A stretch of 64,000 nucleotides of DNA from Jaapia argillacea MUCL 33604 (GCA_000697665.1 KL197742.1:335515-399514), one strand, 5' to 3'. Counted from the stretch's first letter, positions 34,395 to 45,751 are shown. Numbers and translations: made by a program. Notes: generated by a model from the sequence alone, not told the origin.

Positions 34395-34930
34395 TCAAGT
34401 CTGCTCAGTCCCTTCGACAAAAGGACTAGGATAGATCTTTAGAGAGGACATTATATGATGTGACTGGGCGCTTATGAGGATATTTCGATCCCCAGGGTGA
34501 CATAGCGGTGGCTCAGAAACCCCGAGGCTCTGTGCAATCCGGTGATTTGTTCCTTCGCAGGTGTCGCTGAGACGTCCATCTAATCGGGGCCAGCTCTCAC
34601 CGGCGCCGATAAAGAGAACTCCATCGCAAAAAAAAACATACTGACGCCGGTGAAACTCGTAGTCAAACGGAGCGAGCGGTATATATGGCATGAACCATCG
34701 CAGATCGCGCGAACCGTTCACCCACAAGTGATGACTTGTCCGGGTGGAGCTTTGGGTATATCCCTCACAAGCAATGAGTATATGTAACCCGGGTTCGGCA
34801 TAGAACTGGAAGATCGATACGAGCTGTAACTTCTCAGGGTGACCCCATCGCACAACGGCAGGCTTGCGGCAGGCAGTGGCAAAGATATCGTTAGTCGCGA
34901 CGTCGCTGATCTCACATTGCGGTCACAACC
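34395..34930 (-). other. Coding-like fragment, unassigned
   Basis: On minus the sequence before copy D reads openly for ~150 codons (VATNDIFATACRKPAVVRWG, LQLVSIFQFYAEPGLHIL, SRDLRWFMPYIPLAP, FDYEFHRRQ). Composition is protein-like but it matches no family I know, has no clear start or end, and runs into copy D's promoter. Probably a fragment of a gene cut off by the duplication; may also be a small real gene. Confidence 0.3.
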
Positions 34931-35111
34931 GTGACGAACTCACCCAACTTCCAAGACGATGCAACTTGGGTTCTGATTTCTCTGAGACTTTTTAGGCAAA
35001 GGGGTGTCGTTGCGAAGACCAAGACAACTAGAACAGCTTCGTAGTACTTATCATAGCCTTGATACCTATGCTAAGGAAGCAGCATTTAAATGCCATACAG
35101 CAACTAGGCTA

Positions 35112-37981
35112 TTATCTGACATCCAAATCTCGACCGTCAACAGAGTGGACACCTAAATGTTGGTTCACAGCCTCATCGATGTCAATATCTGCTACGTCGT
35201 GTGTGGGATGCTCCTCCAGCTGTAGGGTAGTCTTCTCATCGAGAAGGCCTTCAGCCTTCTCGTCGACTTCTCCATCATCACTATCGTCATCATCATCCAT
35301 CGCCTCTTCAACAACGGCACCCTGTTCACGTAGAACGAGCCACGTGCGCTCCATAACCTGAGAGTTATCAAAGTTATTGCGATTCTGATGTTGCAGTGAT
35401 TTCGGACTCGCCTCGAGATTCTGACCCAGACTAATAGCCTTAAATATTTGTCCTTCATGCTGGCAATGGAGCGAGCGTCGGAAAGAACGTGCAAGGAACG
35501 TGGATAGGACATGCACAGGCCAATCTGGGGGTACTAGAGAGATAACCTGCCTCAAGCGTGTTAGCCGGATTCGAATTCCAGTCATGGATGATATCACTGA
35601 CATCAACAACATTCAAATTCATGCCCTGAGAGTTCAGCAAACGAGCCGTGCGATCTGGTGCAGAATCGCTGGTGCACAGGGTCAGCAGTTTGATGACCTC
35701 GCAGTCAAGGGAACAACATACCCGCTACTCATATAGACTTCTAGCAGTATTCGCAGCAGGCTCTTCTTCAGCTGTGCGTCCACCGTTTTCAGTCGTCCGA
35801 GAGGTACGGCGCCCACTTTGTTCGATGATTTGGAGTTGGCGCCGGTCACCAGCGCAGCCCAAGGATGTAGGTCATAACTTTCCCCAACAGCTTGAGCGAT
35901 TCGGGCATTAATAACTTCACCTCCCAGCGTACAATACGCTTCCGCAGATGGTGAGTCTCGAAGTGACTGGACCAAAGTTGTCAACGCCGAGCGGTGCTGA
36001 CCAAGCTATACGAGCCCGGGTGAGTCAAGGTGCAACCAATGCAATAAATACCACGCACTTTACCGTCAAGGATCGCAGTTTCCAACGCCAGATTCTTTTC
36101 GTGATCGACGAGTCTATGTCGTATGAGTTCAGGGTTGTATAGGGTCGAACCTTGTAAGAAGAGGACAGTCTTTAATCGGACACGCTTATGTTCAGAGTCG
36201 GGCGTCGTTGAAGCAAAGTAGGTGAGAAAAGGCGTTGTAGCTGAAGATGCGCTCGATGCATATGACGAGGCTTTGGGCACAAAGGGTTAACGAAGGAGCT
36301 ACTGGGAGATCTAACACAAGTACCTTTCGCTCGCCAAAGTCGTTCAGTGGCCTCGTCACTCAGGCACGCAAGTAATTGATCAACACAGGATGATGCCAAC
36401 TGCATGTGCATTTCTCGGTCCTGATGCATCAACGATGAAAGTCAGATAGGGTTGATGCGGCGAAGGCAATAGCTTACAGAACTTCGCCTTTGTAGGACCA
36501 GGTATTCCAAGAACTGCAGAGCAGCATTAGGGTTGACGTCGCGAATCTTCTGCAACAACGCAAGGTCCTCTTCGGCCTTTCCAGTTCGCTTCCCTTCTCG
36601 GGCCGCCATGAGTAGCTGGGACACCGTTAATATCCTAGAAGAACAAGCATCCAGACGAACCGTACCTTCAGGCCACGTTCGGGATCACGCTTCGTAAACC
36701 AAAGTCCCCAGTTGTAACTCAGGGCTCGATCTCGCTTCTCAGAAAGAAAAGCAAACATTGAGGAAAGTGGATCCTTGATATCGGGGTCCGACCACACTCC
36801 GTCAGCGAGTCTGCATTACGATGTCAATCAGAGGAACGGACAATTGGTCAGCATTACTCACCTCGACCATGCATTGAGAAGCTTTGCCTCCTCTCCTCGC
36901 TGTGAGAAGAGCCTGCATAATGCACTGTAGTTTTTGCTCTTGATAAGTGTATCCTCGATCTCAGACAATACGACGTCGTTCTGCTCTTCAACAAGGGATT
37001 GTAGCTCGCTTCGTCGATCTTGAAGAGCAAACAGCTTCCCGAGGGCCGTGTCCACAACCTGGAGGCGGCCACGCAGCGTAAACGTCAAGATGAATCAAGG
37101 ACGGATGAGAAAAACATGCCTTTCTCACGTCCTCTCTATTCGCCAAACCCTGAATACCGTCGGTCTTGCGTTTCCGCCTCCACATTCCCAATAACGTTTC
37201 CAACATAGTCTGTGCCTCACTAACAAGGATTTTCTTCAGCTCTACTGTCGGAGGTGCCTCACGTGTATTCGGTTTCAGATGGGGGGAATAGTTCCTGACT
37301 AGGTTTTGCACAACTATTGATTAGTCCCGACGAGGAGACGGGGAAGGGGACCAAAGTCAATGGGGGAGCGGGTAGCAGTGAGGTTGATATAACAGAAATT
37401 GCCATATATGCGTATGTGAAGGGAGAGAATCGATTTAAGAAGAGGAATACCATGGCATATAGGAAGGTCAAAATTGGCGGAGAGGAAACACTTACTGATG
37501 TCGTGAACCGAATCATGCTCTGGTAAGTGGTCCGCTACTCCGGTAAACATGTCGATAGAGTCCTCTGGCCCAAAGAGCGACCCTCTATATTCTGGAAAGT
37601 AGCTGACAACCGCTCTGGGATCGACTTCTCCAGCCATGAGGTTTCTGCCAGCATCTTCAAATAGGGTTTCGGAGAGGCATTGAAATCCTATTCGCTGGAA
37701 CACATAGCGTAGTTCGTCTGCCTAGCGAGATATGCGCAATTAGACCTTGGTGGGCAGAGTACCACTGGAGCATTCACCTCGTCCGCATCTGCCGATAGTT
37801 GTGCTTGCAGCTTTCTCCGTTGTTGCTCTGCGAGGTCGTTTGCTTCAGCAATCCGGTGGCTTTCCAGCAACGATTCAATTTGAGAGATAAGAGTAGCAGG
37901 TAAGAGTGACTGGATGTAATTCGAACCAAGCACGAGGATGCTAGAACGAGGAAAGGTCGAGGTTCGAACGGAGGTCGACAT
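35112..37981 (-). CDS. VPS39/TGFBRAP1 (Vps3)-family tethering protein lacking the CNH domain
   Basis: Family members are subunits of endosomal CORVET/HOPS tethers and Rab effectors. The minus exons read STFPRSSILVLGSNYIQSLL, LISQIESLLESHRIAEANDL, DELRYVFQRIGFQCL, FPEYRGSLFGPEDSIDMF, NYSPHLKPNTREAPPTVELK, VDTALGKLFALQDRRSEL, IEDTLIKSKNYSALCRLF, FLEYLVLQRRS, ILDGKLGQHRSALTTLVQ, then a C-terminal VPPDWPVHVLSTFLARSFRR and an acidic tail. This is the Vps39_1 and Vps39_2 part. Normally a ~300-residue CNH domain comes first; here the first ATG (37979-37981) follows only ~50 bp of in-frame sequence (LPILHSPTHT) before an F-box gene's promoter. So the gene is N-terminally truncated, and may be a pseudogene or encode a shortened protein. 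Confidence 0.75.
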
Positions 37982-38286
37982 GGTATGGGTTGGTGAGTGT
38001 AGGATGGGCAGTCTGTCCCCAGAAGCCAACGACTAGGGTAGGATGTTGTTTATGGTGTCCGTAGCGTAGCGCCTCGCTATCCCCGGTGCCAAGTAAAGGC
38101 AGTTGAGTGGGGAGGTTTGATGGTTATGCGGGAAGCGCTGGCCGCCGAAGCCACGAAATATATTTGATTTTTGCTTGGATTTTCCACTGTTTTTCCTATT
38201 ATAACTTGGACGCGGCCTCCAAACCACCACCTTCCACCACCATTCAATATTCACCGGAAGTATATTCGAAGGAGTTGCGACTTCAT
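37982..38286. promoter_or_regulatory. Short divergent intergenic (truncated VPS gene / F-box gene)
   Basis: 305 bp between two divergent starts; must contain the F-box promoter. The ~50 bp next to the VPS start still reads in frame as protein (LPILHSPTHT), so the truncation junction is probably near 38030. Confidence 0.4.
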
Positions 38287-38356
38287 ATGGCTCCTCAGGT
38301 ATCAAAGTTGGAACCCATCGCCGGCCGGACCAATTTGGCGAATATGCCTTACGATG

Positions 38357-38374
38357 TAGAGTTAGGGGAATAAC
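38357..38374 (+). repeat. Left TIR of hAT element
   Basis: 18-bp perfect inverted match to 39261-39278; similarity continues weakly for ~4 bp. Confidence 0.92.
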
Positions 38375-38542
38375 CCTCAAGTTATTAACCGTGTAGTTAT
38401 TGACATGGTTTTAAACATGTATATAACCTGTTATTTACTTGAGGTCTGGGGATGGGCGGTTAATAACTCTGATAGGATTTAGATATATGGGAGGTGAGAG
38501 CCCCGCCGTTGTTGTACGACACACTTTGACCGACCTCACGCA

Positions 38543-39115
38543 ATGTCCGGATCCATCAAGATTCTTGATTCTGGCGAGCTTGAAATAGCACTCGCAAACC
38601 TTCGTGGTCTTCTATCTGGTCTACTGTCGACGCTCTCGGAAAACGTGTACAATGTTGAAAACTACACGGTCAATAAGGTGGAGGAGGAGGATAAGGGATG
38701 TGTTGGTGCTCTCAACCACGACTTTGAGCACATCTTCTGTCCTCAAGGGCGAGTACACGGACCAATCGAGCTCAAGGGACATGGAAAGGGCCTTGTCGCT
38801 GATGTTGACATCTTGTCGGCAGCCCTAGCTGATTTCCCGCGGGATGCAGTCCTTCAAAAGTGGGTGTCGGATCTAACAGCAGGTGCGGAGCATGCTGAGG
38901 CTGTTAGTCATCTCCATATGTTTTCCCTTCGTCATGACTGACTCTTATCCATAATAGGTGTATGTAAATCCTGGCCTGTCCCAGAGGTGTCGGTCTCGGA
39001 GCCACCACGGAAGAAGAAGAAGGGTATGAAGTCGTCCTCGAAGTCGACCTCTCGGGCAGTCAACAAGATTTTTGCTCCCAAATGCACTCCCACAGAAGCC
39101 GATTGGACCATGTAG
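38543..39115 (+). CDS. Small protein carried by the hAT-type element
   Basis: Unrecognised. Join 38543-38906 and 38958-39115 gives 173 residues; the 51-bp intron (GT..AG) makes the frame AVSVCKSWPVPE. N-terminus MSGSIKILDSGELEIALANL and LRGLLSGLLSTLSENVYN; middle CVGALNHDFEHIFCPQGR; C-terminus with a likely nuclear localisation signal EPPRKKKKGMKSSSKS and IFAPKCTPTEADWTM. No BED finger or DDE/hAT dimerisation motif is seen. It could be a captured host gene or the remnant first exons of a transposase. Transcription unknown; start has CGCAATGTCC context. Confidence 0.55.
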
Positions 39116-39260
39116 AGTATGTGGAGAGTCGACTTACTTGTACATACATACAAAAAAATTCGCCTACGCAATATTTGGTTAATAACTAGTTAAATACCTG
39201 GTTATAACCAGGTCCTCGATCCCACCTCCGGTTAATAACGTGTGACTAACCTTGGGGAGA

Positions 39261-39278
39261 GTTATTCCCCTAACTCTA
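39261..39278 (-). repeat. Right TIR of hAT element
   Basis: 18-bp perfect inverted match to 38357-38374, followed by the second copy of TTACGATG. Confidence 0.92.
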
Positions 39279-40841
39279 TTACGATGTCCTGGTTCACTTG
39301 CTGAGCTTCCTGAATCCCCTCGACATCTTCTCCATGCGGTTGGTTAATCGGTAAGGTAAGTGGTCCATCTCTCAAAATGTTCAACTAAACCTTACAGCTC
39401 CATAGTTCCATATCATCGGTCACCAGATCTCGAGCAGTGTGGATCCGCTCTGTTCTCCAGATGTGTTCAAAGTATGGCATCATGCCGTCGATGTTTCTTG
39501 TGGGTTCGATGGGTCTACCGTTGTTGGAGCACATTGCCTCCTCACCTATTCGATTCGTCACCCGTCTACGCCGTGGTTTGCAGGAGAGATTAACCTTGGT
39601 CCACGAATTCTCCGAACGACGCATCCTTAGCCCGTTGCCACTATCGTCTTCCGATCGAAATACTGGCGGGCTCGCAGCACTACGACTTGTCCCCGGTGGT
39701 CGTTTCATGGTTACTGCTACCCGCGATGGAAGTATAGAGCTCTGGGACTTGGGTTACGATCCAACCTCGCTCATCTCGCAAACAGCCATCGCTTCTGCCA
39801 AGATCGAGCAGGTTCACTTTGCCCATGATGTGGTTCAATTATTTTGCCCACCTAGCCATGAACCCACGGGCGTGCACGTCTTGATAGTATCCGAAGTGCG
39901 TGGCGTCAAGTGAGTTCACCTGTTTCTTGTTGGCTTCAACTAACTCACCGCTTCAACCCACATTCACCCAGTCCTCGAACTACTTTCTACATTTATCTGC
40001 TGCGAATTTCTCCGTCTGGCCCAAGCTTTCACCTTGTTGCGACATTTGTCCATCCTGTTTTCCTTGTTATCCATTCGGTTGCCTTTTCTCGCGACGCAGT
40101 AGCTCTCGGTGGTGATGGTTGCTTCATTCTATGGAATTTCTCCAACAACACGGCCGCAGTAATAGTGGTTAGTCAGCAGGTTGACATGGTAAGTATTGGT
40201 TGTTTGCCAGACGGATCTTCCGCTCATGACACCTACTTGTCAAGATCACTTTCCACGAAGCCGAAGATGAAGTGGTCACTCTCGATTGCTCCCGTCGATT
40301 TATTGCTGCGTATCGTTATCCAACACTCTATCCCACCCATTCTTCCTTGTCCCGTCAACTTCAAGAGACGCGGCCAACACGGTGTCTTCCGTTAGATATA
40401 TCCACAGAGTGGGTGGTGGCTCCATCACCCGGGCAAGTTATGGGGTCAAATCACGAACCATGGTACATGAGCATTCTCGAAGATGGAATATCCCCTACCT
40501 CAGGATACATTATGTACCACCTTCGTGGCGAGGCCTTCCATAAGCCTCCCCCGTCCCTCGCTCGCATCGTGCTCCTACCCTCTCAACCGCCCACATATCC
40601 GTTGATCGCGTCACCACTCGCTTCTGACGTTAAATTTCGGTCATTTATGGCCTTGGGGGGGACTGGAGACTGCCATGTCTTGGTGAGCCTGTTGGAAAAC
40701 GCCGAATCGGCACCAATATGCCTCTGGAGGTATAACTCTTCATACATTCCGTATGATTACTGCCCGCTGTCTGGACGTATGTGTCTCGAAACGTACCCCA
40801 ACATATCTATCCTGGACTTTCTTTGCGCTCCGCCAAAATAA

Positions 40842-41424
40842 GGTGGTGAGTACTCTTCCTCCGTCATCTCACAGATTCCCCAACTACCCACTATCTCCTC
40901 GGATCCCTTGATAACCAATACATTCGACCCCTCACCTCCGTATATAAGTCAACAAACATCTTATCAAGCCCCAAAGTCCCAAAGTTGTCGTCCTTCCTCC
41001 GGACATCCGATGTATCCAATCTCAAGTCTTACTGGGGTTCTGGAAAATCTTATAACACGATTAGATCACCTGTATCCACTGCGAGCGCAACGAGTTGGTA
41101 TCAATTAATCATGCATTACACAGCGAGTTCACAAGGATCAACACCCCGGTCAACAAAGTGTCCTCGGGGCAAACATTCATCAGTCAAAAAAGCAACTACA
41201 GGTTCGAATAAAGAAGGGTGTGTACGCGAATCAAAACGTGAGTTAGGTTACAGAGCAAGTCGGTGGGGAGGGGGGGGAATAAAAAAGACACTACAAGGTC
41301 AAGAGTGCAAGAGCGTTCAACAAAGTGGGGCAGAAAACACAAACATCACGGATGTCAACTGTTCTACACTCTTTTACTTTGCCTTTGGGCATGAAAAAAG
41401 TCTCGTCAAAAGTGTCCAGTCCAT
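40842..41424. other. Intergenic between F-box and chitin deacetylase 3' ends
   Basis: About 580 bp where two genes converge. No gene, repeat or structured element recognised. Confidence 0.5.
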
Positions 41425-43586
41425 TCAGAGTACGGAGGTGATGAGCAGGAAGGCTGCGGTGACTCCACCAATCATGATGCTACCGCCAACGTACTTGTTG
41501 GCAGCCCCACTCTTCTTGGGACTTCCACTACCGTTGCTACCGCCACTGGGAGCAGCATAAGGGATCTGAAGTAACAAGAAGGGTGAGCGTTGGATCCAAA
41601 AAGGTCGAGAGTCGCTTACGCTGGCAGAGACGGAAGCAGTCGCACCCGCCGAGAAGGGCAGGGAGATGGGTGCGTTAGCGGACGCTGTAGGTGGCAAAAC
41701 TGACACGGTACGTGTGCCGGCCATCCACTGTGCAAAGTTCTACAAGGTCACAGCGGAGGTCAGCTGACTACGAGGCGATGGCGAAGAATGGAGGAGACGT
41801 ACGGGATAGGTCCACCCTTGCTCTACATATGGATTGCTAGAACGAAGACGAAATGGGTCAGATGTTGAAAAGAGGGTGAATGCAAGAGAGGGGCTCACGT
41901 GTTGTTGTTACAAACTGCCAATGGGGTGACATATTTGAATGCCGCCTGGATCTTAGGCAGCCAAGTCGTCTGTTCCGACATCGTGAAGTTGTTCTGCAAA
42001 CCCAAACATCAGATTCCCAACTCCACATGGTTAGAGAGAGAGAGAGATAACACACGAGTTCATGATTGAGTACAAGAATACCGGCATTGTTGTAGGTCCC
42101 GTTCTGTGCCTTCGTGATGATATTCTATAATAAACGTGTATGGTCAGGTAGTGCATCTCGGATGTGTAGAAAGCCCGAGACGAACCTGGTAGTTTGTATC
42201 AATCACCGATTGGTTGAGAGTTGGGTATTGCCAATCCTTTGTATCCTCAACCCAGATGACTGTCTGCATACCAAGTGCTTGGGCGATGTATCGAATTCGG
42301 TCCTGTTAGAAATCCCCATGATGAGACTGGGAAAGAAGAGGTAGAGTACGGGATATGGACGTACATCAACATCACCGTAAGGAGGCCTCCAGCATTGGGG
42401 TGTGATACCAACGACATCCTTAATGGCCTTCTTCGAGAAGTATACTACGTCATCACAATTTATCAGATAGGGATATATTCAAAAGTACGAAGCAACTTAC
42501 ACTCAGCGAAGGCTTGTTCATTGGTCAAAGCTGTCATGTACCGATGAGACCATGTATGCGCGCAGCTACGATCGGCTTCCGATCAGATATCGCGCCAAGA
42601 ACGGGGAGGACATCCACGTACATCTCGTGCCCTTCAGCCAATCCCCGCTGAGCTTCCAAAGGCCAATCCATGACGTTAGACCCAATGAAGAAGAATGTCG
42701 CTTTTTGGTTAATGGTGTTCAGGTAATCCTGTCATCCAAAATGAAATTGAGCACAGGCCCCGAGCGAACAGAGATTTAAATAATAATAAAAAAAGGAAGG
42801 AAAACGCACATAGTAGGCATTATGACTACAATTGGGACCATCGTCAACAGTCAAACCCCAAGTGTTGGGTGTGGGACACCTGGTAATGTCGGTCGGAATG
42901 CCAGAGATTTTTGGTGTCGTGCATTGATGCCAAGACCACCAGCAGTCTGGGTCCTGGAAACGTTAAAGGGAGTGTGGGCGTGATTAGTGCTAATATGGTT
43001 AGGAGTTCAGGGGCAGTATGACGTACGGAGGCTGGGTATGTGGGGGTTGTATTGGAAAAGTCGCCTGCCTGTAACGAGTAGTGTCAGTAACGACAGCCAG
43101 TGCACACGGTGGACACGTGGACGTACAGGTGTGCCTTTGGGATTAATCTTGGGGATCCTAAAGGCGAGGAGGTGAGGAACAGTCGGGGACAACACGAGCT
43201 GACAAACTTACGTAGAATTCAGAGAGTTGAAGAGAGCAACAGCGTCGGAATCAGCGGTCTGGAGCGTCGCGATCTGCCAGATCGTCTACGATATCATAAT
43301 TACTGTAAGCGAACAATCCCACAAAAAATGTCGACGAAAGGACGCACCGGATAGTTTGGTTTCTGATGGTCGCGAGAATGCCAACATGCATGTTGTGAGA
43401 CAAAGGAGAATCAACAGACCCGACATAGGAACTGACCATGGCAACGACAGGCGCAAAACTGTAAGCCGTACATTCGAACGTCGGGTCGGTACTGTTGGCA
43501 TGATCCTGCCAGGATTGCGCTACCGTAAGGGACGGAAGTGCGAGGGCCGCTGTAAGAGCGAGCAGGGGCGTGGCAAAGCCAATCAT
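41425..43586 (-). CDS. Chitin deacetylase (carbohydrate esterase family 4), GPI-anchored
   Basis: Converts cell-wall chitin to chitosan. Minus start at 43584-43586 with a signal peptide (MIGFATPLLALTAALALP, cleavage near TVAQ). CE4 motifs are all present: motif 1 NTWGLTVDDGPNCSH (Asp pair), motif 2 EICAHTWSHRYMTAL (His-x3-His, made by splicing), motif 3 CWRPPYGDVD, then the tract TVIWVEDTKDW. FFFIGSNVMDW is also typical. The C-terminus has a Ser/Gly-rich stretch (GSNGSGSPKKSGAANK) and a hydrophobic end (GGSIMIGGVTAAFLLITSVL), as for a GPI anchor at the wall/membrane. About ten exons. The metal site Asp-His-His looks complete, so likely active. An in-frame ATG 33 codons upstream is less likely. 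Confidence 0.93.
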
Positions 43587-45578
43587 AGTAACGTAGAAGG
43601 CCTGGTAGAGTTCTGTGAAAGGAGCGCGGGGACAATGTCTGGGAACTGCAGACACGCCGTCAAGAACTAGGAATGAAAGGGACACGGGACTCTATGAGAT
43701 GAGGAATAAAAAGAAAGGGCGATAGACAGACTCCTTGTGAAAACCGTTGGGAATCTTGTATGGTGCAAGTTTAGAACAGCCTTGCCACCGTCGCCGAATC
43801 GTCTTCGCTCTTTAGCCTCAAACAAGGAGGCTCTATTTATATCTCACCAGGTGGTATGACCAACAGGCCGAGATGCCGCTGGCAATAACCCTGTCTGGTC
43901 CTCGTTCCCCGTCGCGTAAAGTTGAAAATGTGGGTCTCTATGCAATGAAAACCGAATCAGAAGTTGGTCGACAGGGGACGAGAAACAACGAGGGTGCAAA
44001 TGACGGTAGTTGTGCATGCTAGGGGTCGATGCGGAGAGGCTGATGATTTTCTCAGACAACCTTCAACTCAGGTCGGGATATCCTCGTGGCGTCCTCATCC
44101 AATTCATCCGGCGATGGCAAGATTCCGCGAAATTCGAACGAGGCAGAGACGATAGATCGACGCAAGGCTATTGGGTAGATTTAAGCTGTTGGCGTTTTGC
44201 ATAGCGTCTAGCAGAGCCATGCAGTGGGTAGATAACAGCCTTCGGTTTGTGGAGACGGAGACAAGTTGACATCGCGTTCTGGGTGCGTCGCTTTCTGGGC
44301 GATCGTCGTTCACCCTCCCCTCATCCAGGCCGTGCCCCAATTATCGACTGGAATGCGCATTGCCGCAGTCCACATTCATCAACCAACACCCCTCTCGCGT
44401 GTCGATATCCATTACTTTGATTCCGTTCACTCCGCGCCTTCCTCCGAGTCGATGGTTGGTCGTAAATATAGAACTCAGGGCTGTCTTCCATCAGCCTATC
44501 CGATTCTCTGTGTTTTGATTCTTGAACGCCTCTAGTTGATGTCTCGCCCTGGCCGACCGACCTAACTCACATGGACTTCGTTTTCAACTTTGGGGACTCG
44601 ATTGACAACCTATTACTCTTGATGCGATAGGACCCGATAGGCTTGTAGAACTCCTGGTATCCCTCAGGCTTTTGATTCTGTCGAATTATTTACGTCCGCT
44701 GTTCTCGGCGTTGTTCAGATCAGGGACCATCATACGGCAAGCTTGTTCCTCTACGCAGTGTACAAGTATAGCATCACCGAATTGGAATCTCGTCAACGTT
44801 AACCACGACGACTGCGTCCCGAGGGCTCCTGTCTCGGTCCTTAACCACTTCAGGAGAGGACATCTCTCCCCGCAGCTCGCCCTCCCGCAGTTGTAGGTGA
44901 CGCAGGGTGGTCCGCCAATCGCAGTGGACAGTCCTCATATCGTCGTTCATGTCGGGCCAACAATCTGAATAAACTTGCTGGCGCCCTCCCGAACGATGCG
45001 TGTAACTCCTAGGTATGGAAAACCGCAGTCAGGTTCTTCACCTGCCGAAGTCCCGTCACGTTAAACAGAGGAGTATGGGAACGTCCTCGCGCCAGGGATT
45101 TCGGGAGGCATGAAAACTTGATGCCAACCATCATGCAAGCTCGAATCAGTGATGTCATTCCAGCCACCTTGGGATCAGGGAATCAAATTTCAGGTGAGAC
45201 TCACTCGTGTTGCTCGCTAGCTTCATCATGGCTCAAGTCTTCTTCGACGAAACCCCCATCTCCCCAACAGAATATCCCTTAACTTACAATCTCACCAATA
45301 CGGTCTTAGACCACCTTCTGAACAGCGATTCGAACACCGTCGTATTTTGCTAGACTTCTTAGAGGAACTCCACACTCTTGACATCTATGCCAACAAGTAA
45401 CCTCCTACGCCCGAATCGATTCATAGCTGTTTCGTGAGGTTGTCATGTCATCTAGTGATGAGTCGACGAACCTCCCTGCTTCATCAATGGGGGAGGACTT
45501 ATACAGCACAATCCCAGATACACAGCAGAATGGGAAGCACAATGAGATTAATGTAGAGGATGAGAACGAGAGTCAGAT
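43587..45578. other. Long intergenic
   Basis: About 2 kb; no supported gene. Its start holds the chitin deacetylase promoter. Contains a small relic of LodA-like coding DNA at about 45076-45140 (listed separately). Other frames (44266-44535, 44672-44896) match nothing I know. Confidence 0.45.
45076..45140 (-). pseudogene. Relic of a LodA-like N-terminal exon
   Basis: About 60 bp nearly identical to 52014-52080 in the LodA-like gene (shared core CAGGGATTTCGGGAGGCATG plus flanking ACGTCCTCG and ACTTGATG), with indels that break the frame. Same orientation as the gene 7 kb away. The duplicated copy is otherwise not recognisable. Confidence 0.65.
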
Positions 45579-45580
45579 TA

Positions 45581-45607
45581 CAGCGCCTTTCATAATGATG
45601 CGGAAAG
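45581..45607 (+). repeat. Left TIR of Tc1/mariner-type element
   Basis: 27 bp, one mismatch to the reverse complement of 48645-48671; preceded by TA. Confidence 0.88.
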
Positions 45608-45751
45608 GCTGAACGATTTGAAAGGGCGTCAGCCACTGAGATTGCCATTTGCGGAGGGATGACGCAAGTCACCAAATGGACCATGGCTCCACAACCCGCA
45701 ACCAGATGTGAACTTTGGGGCAAATCTATTTGTTTCCATCCTTGATCAGCG

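Larger units (their letters stand above)
28880..34420. repeat. Large inverted duplication (copy C arm and copy D arm)
   Basis: The ~1.6-kb arm 28880-30500 (plus) and the arm 32780-34420 (minus) are the same gene with introns and ~50 bp of upstream DNA, tail to tail. Exons are nearly identical over stretches such as the CMDSTVTPQEIAHQSNIQN block. The unique centre (about 30530-32770) holds the NTase-motif gene. Confidence 0.85.
38357..39278. mobile_element. Non-autonomous hAT-type transposon inside an F-box exon
   Basis: 922 bp with perfect 18-bp terminal inverted repeats (TAGAGTTAGGGGAATAAC; 38357-38374 and 39261-39278) and an 8-bp target duplication TTACGATG (38349-38356 and 39279-39286), the hAT hallmark. 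Four copies of the decamer GGTTAATAAC (either strand) lie two per end (38381-38390, 38458-38467, 39177-39186, 39230-39239), like subterminal transposase sites. No transposase inside, but it carries a two-exon gene. The intact duplication and perfect TIRs point to a recent insertion. Confidence 0.92.
38287..40841 (+). pseudogene. F-box/WD-like protein gene, disrupted by a hAT-type element
   Basis: Paralogue of the two genes at 59.4-63.1 kb. Exon 1 reads MAPQVSKLEPIAGRTNLANM then PYD; after the 922-bp insertion and its 8-bp duplication the frame resumes with VLVHLLSFLNPLDIFSMRLV, that is, an F-box cut between D and V. The remaining exons are intact: SISSVTRSRAVWIRSVLQMC, LRLVPGGRFMVTATRDGSIE, LWDLG, AVALGGDGCFILWNF, ITFHEAEDEVVTLDCSRRF and a C-terminus at ICLWRY and LDFLCAPPK. 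As it stands, translation stops inside the TIR after 29 residues (YDVELGE). F-box proteins recruit targets to SCF ubiquitin ligases; the rest of the protein seems a beta-propeller-like domain (inference). Confidence 0.85.
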
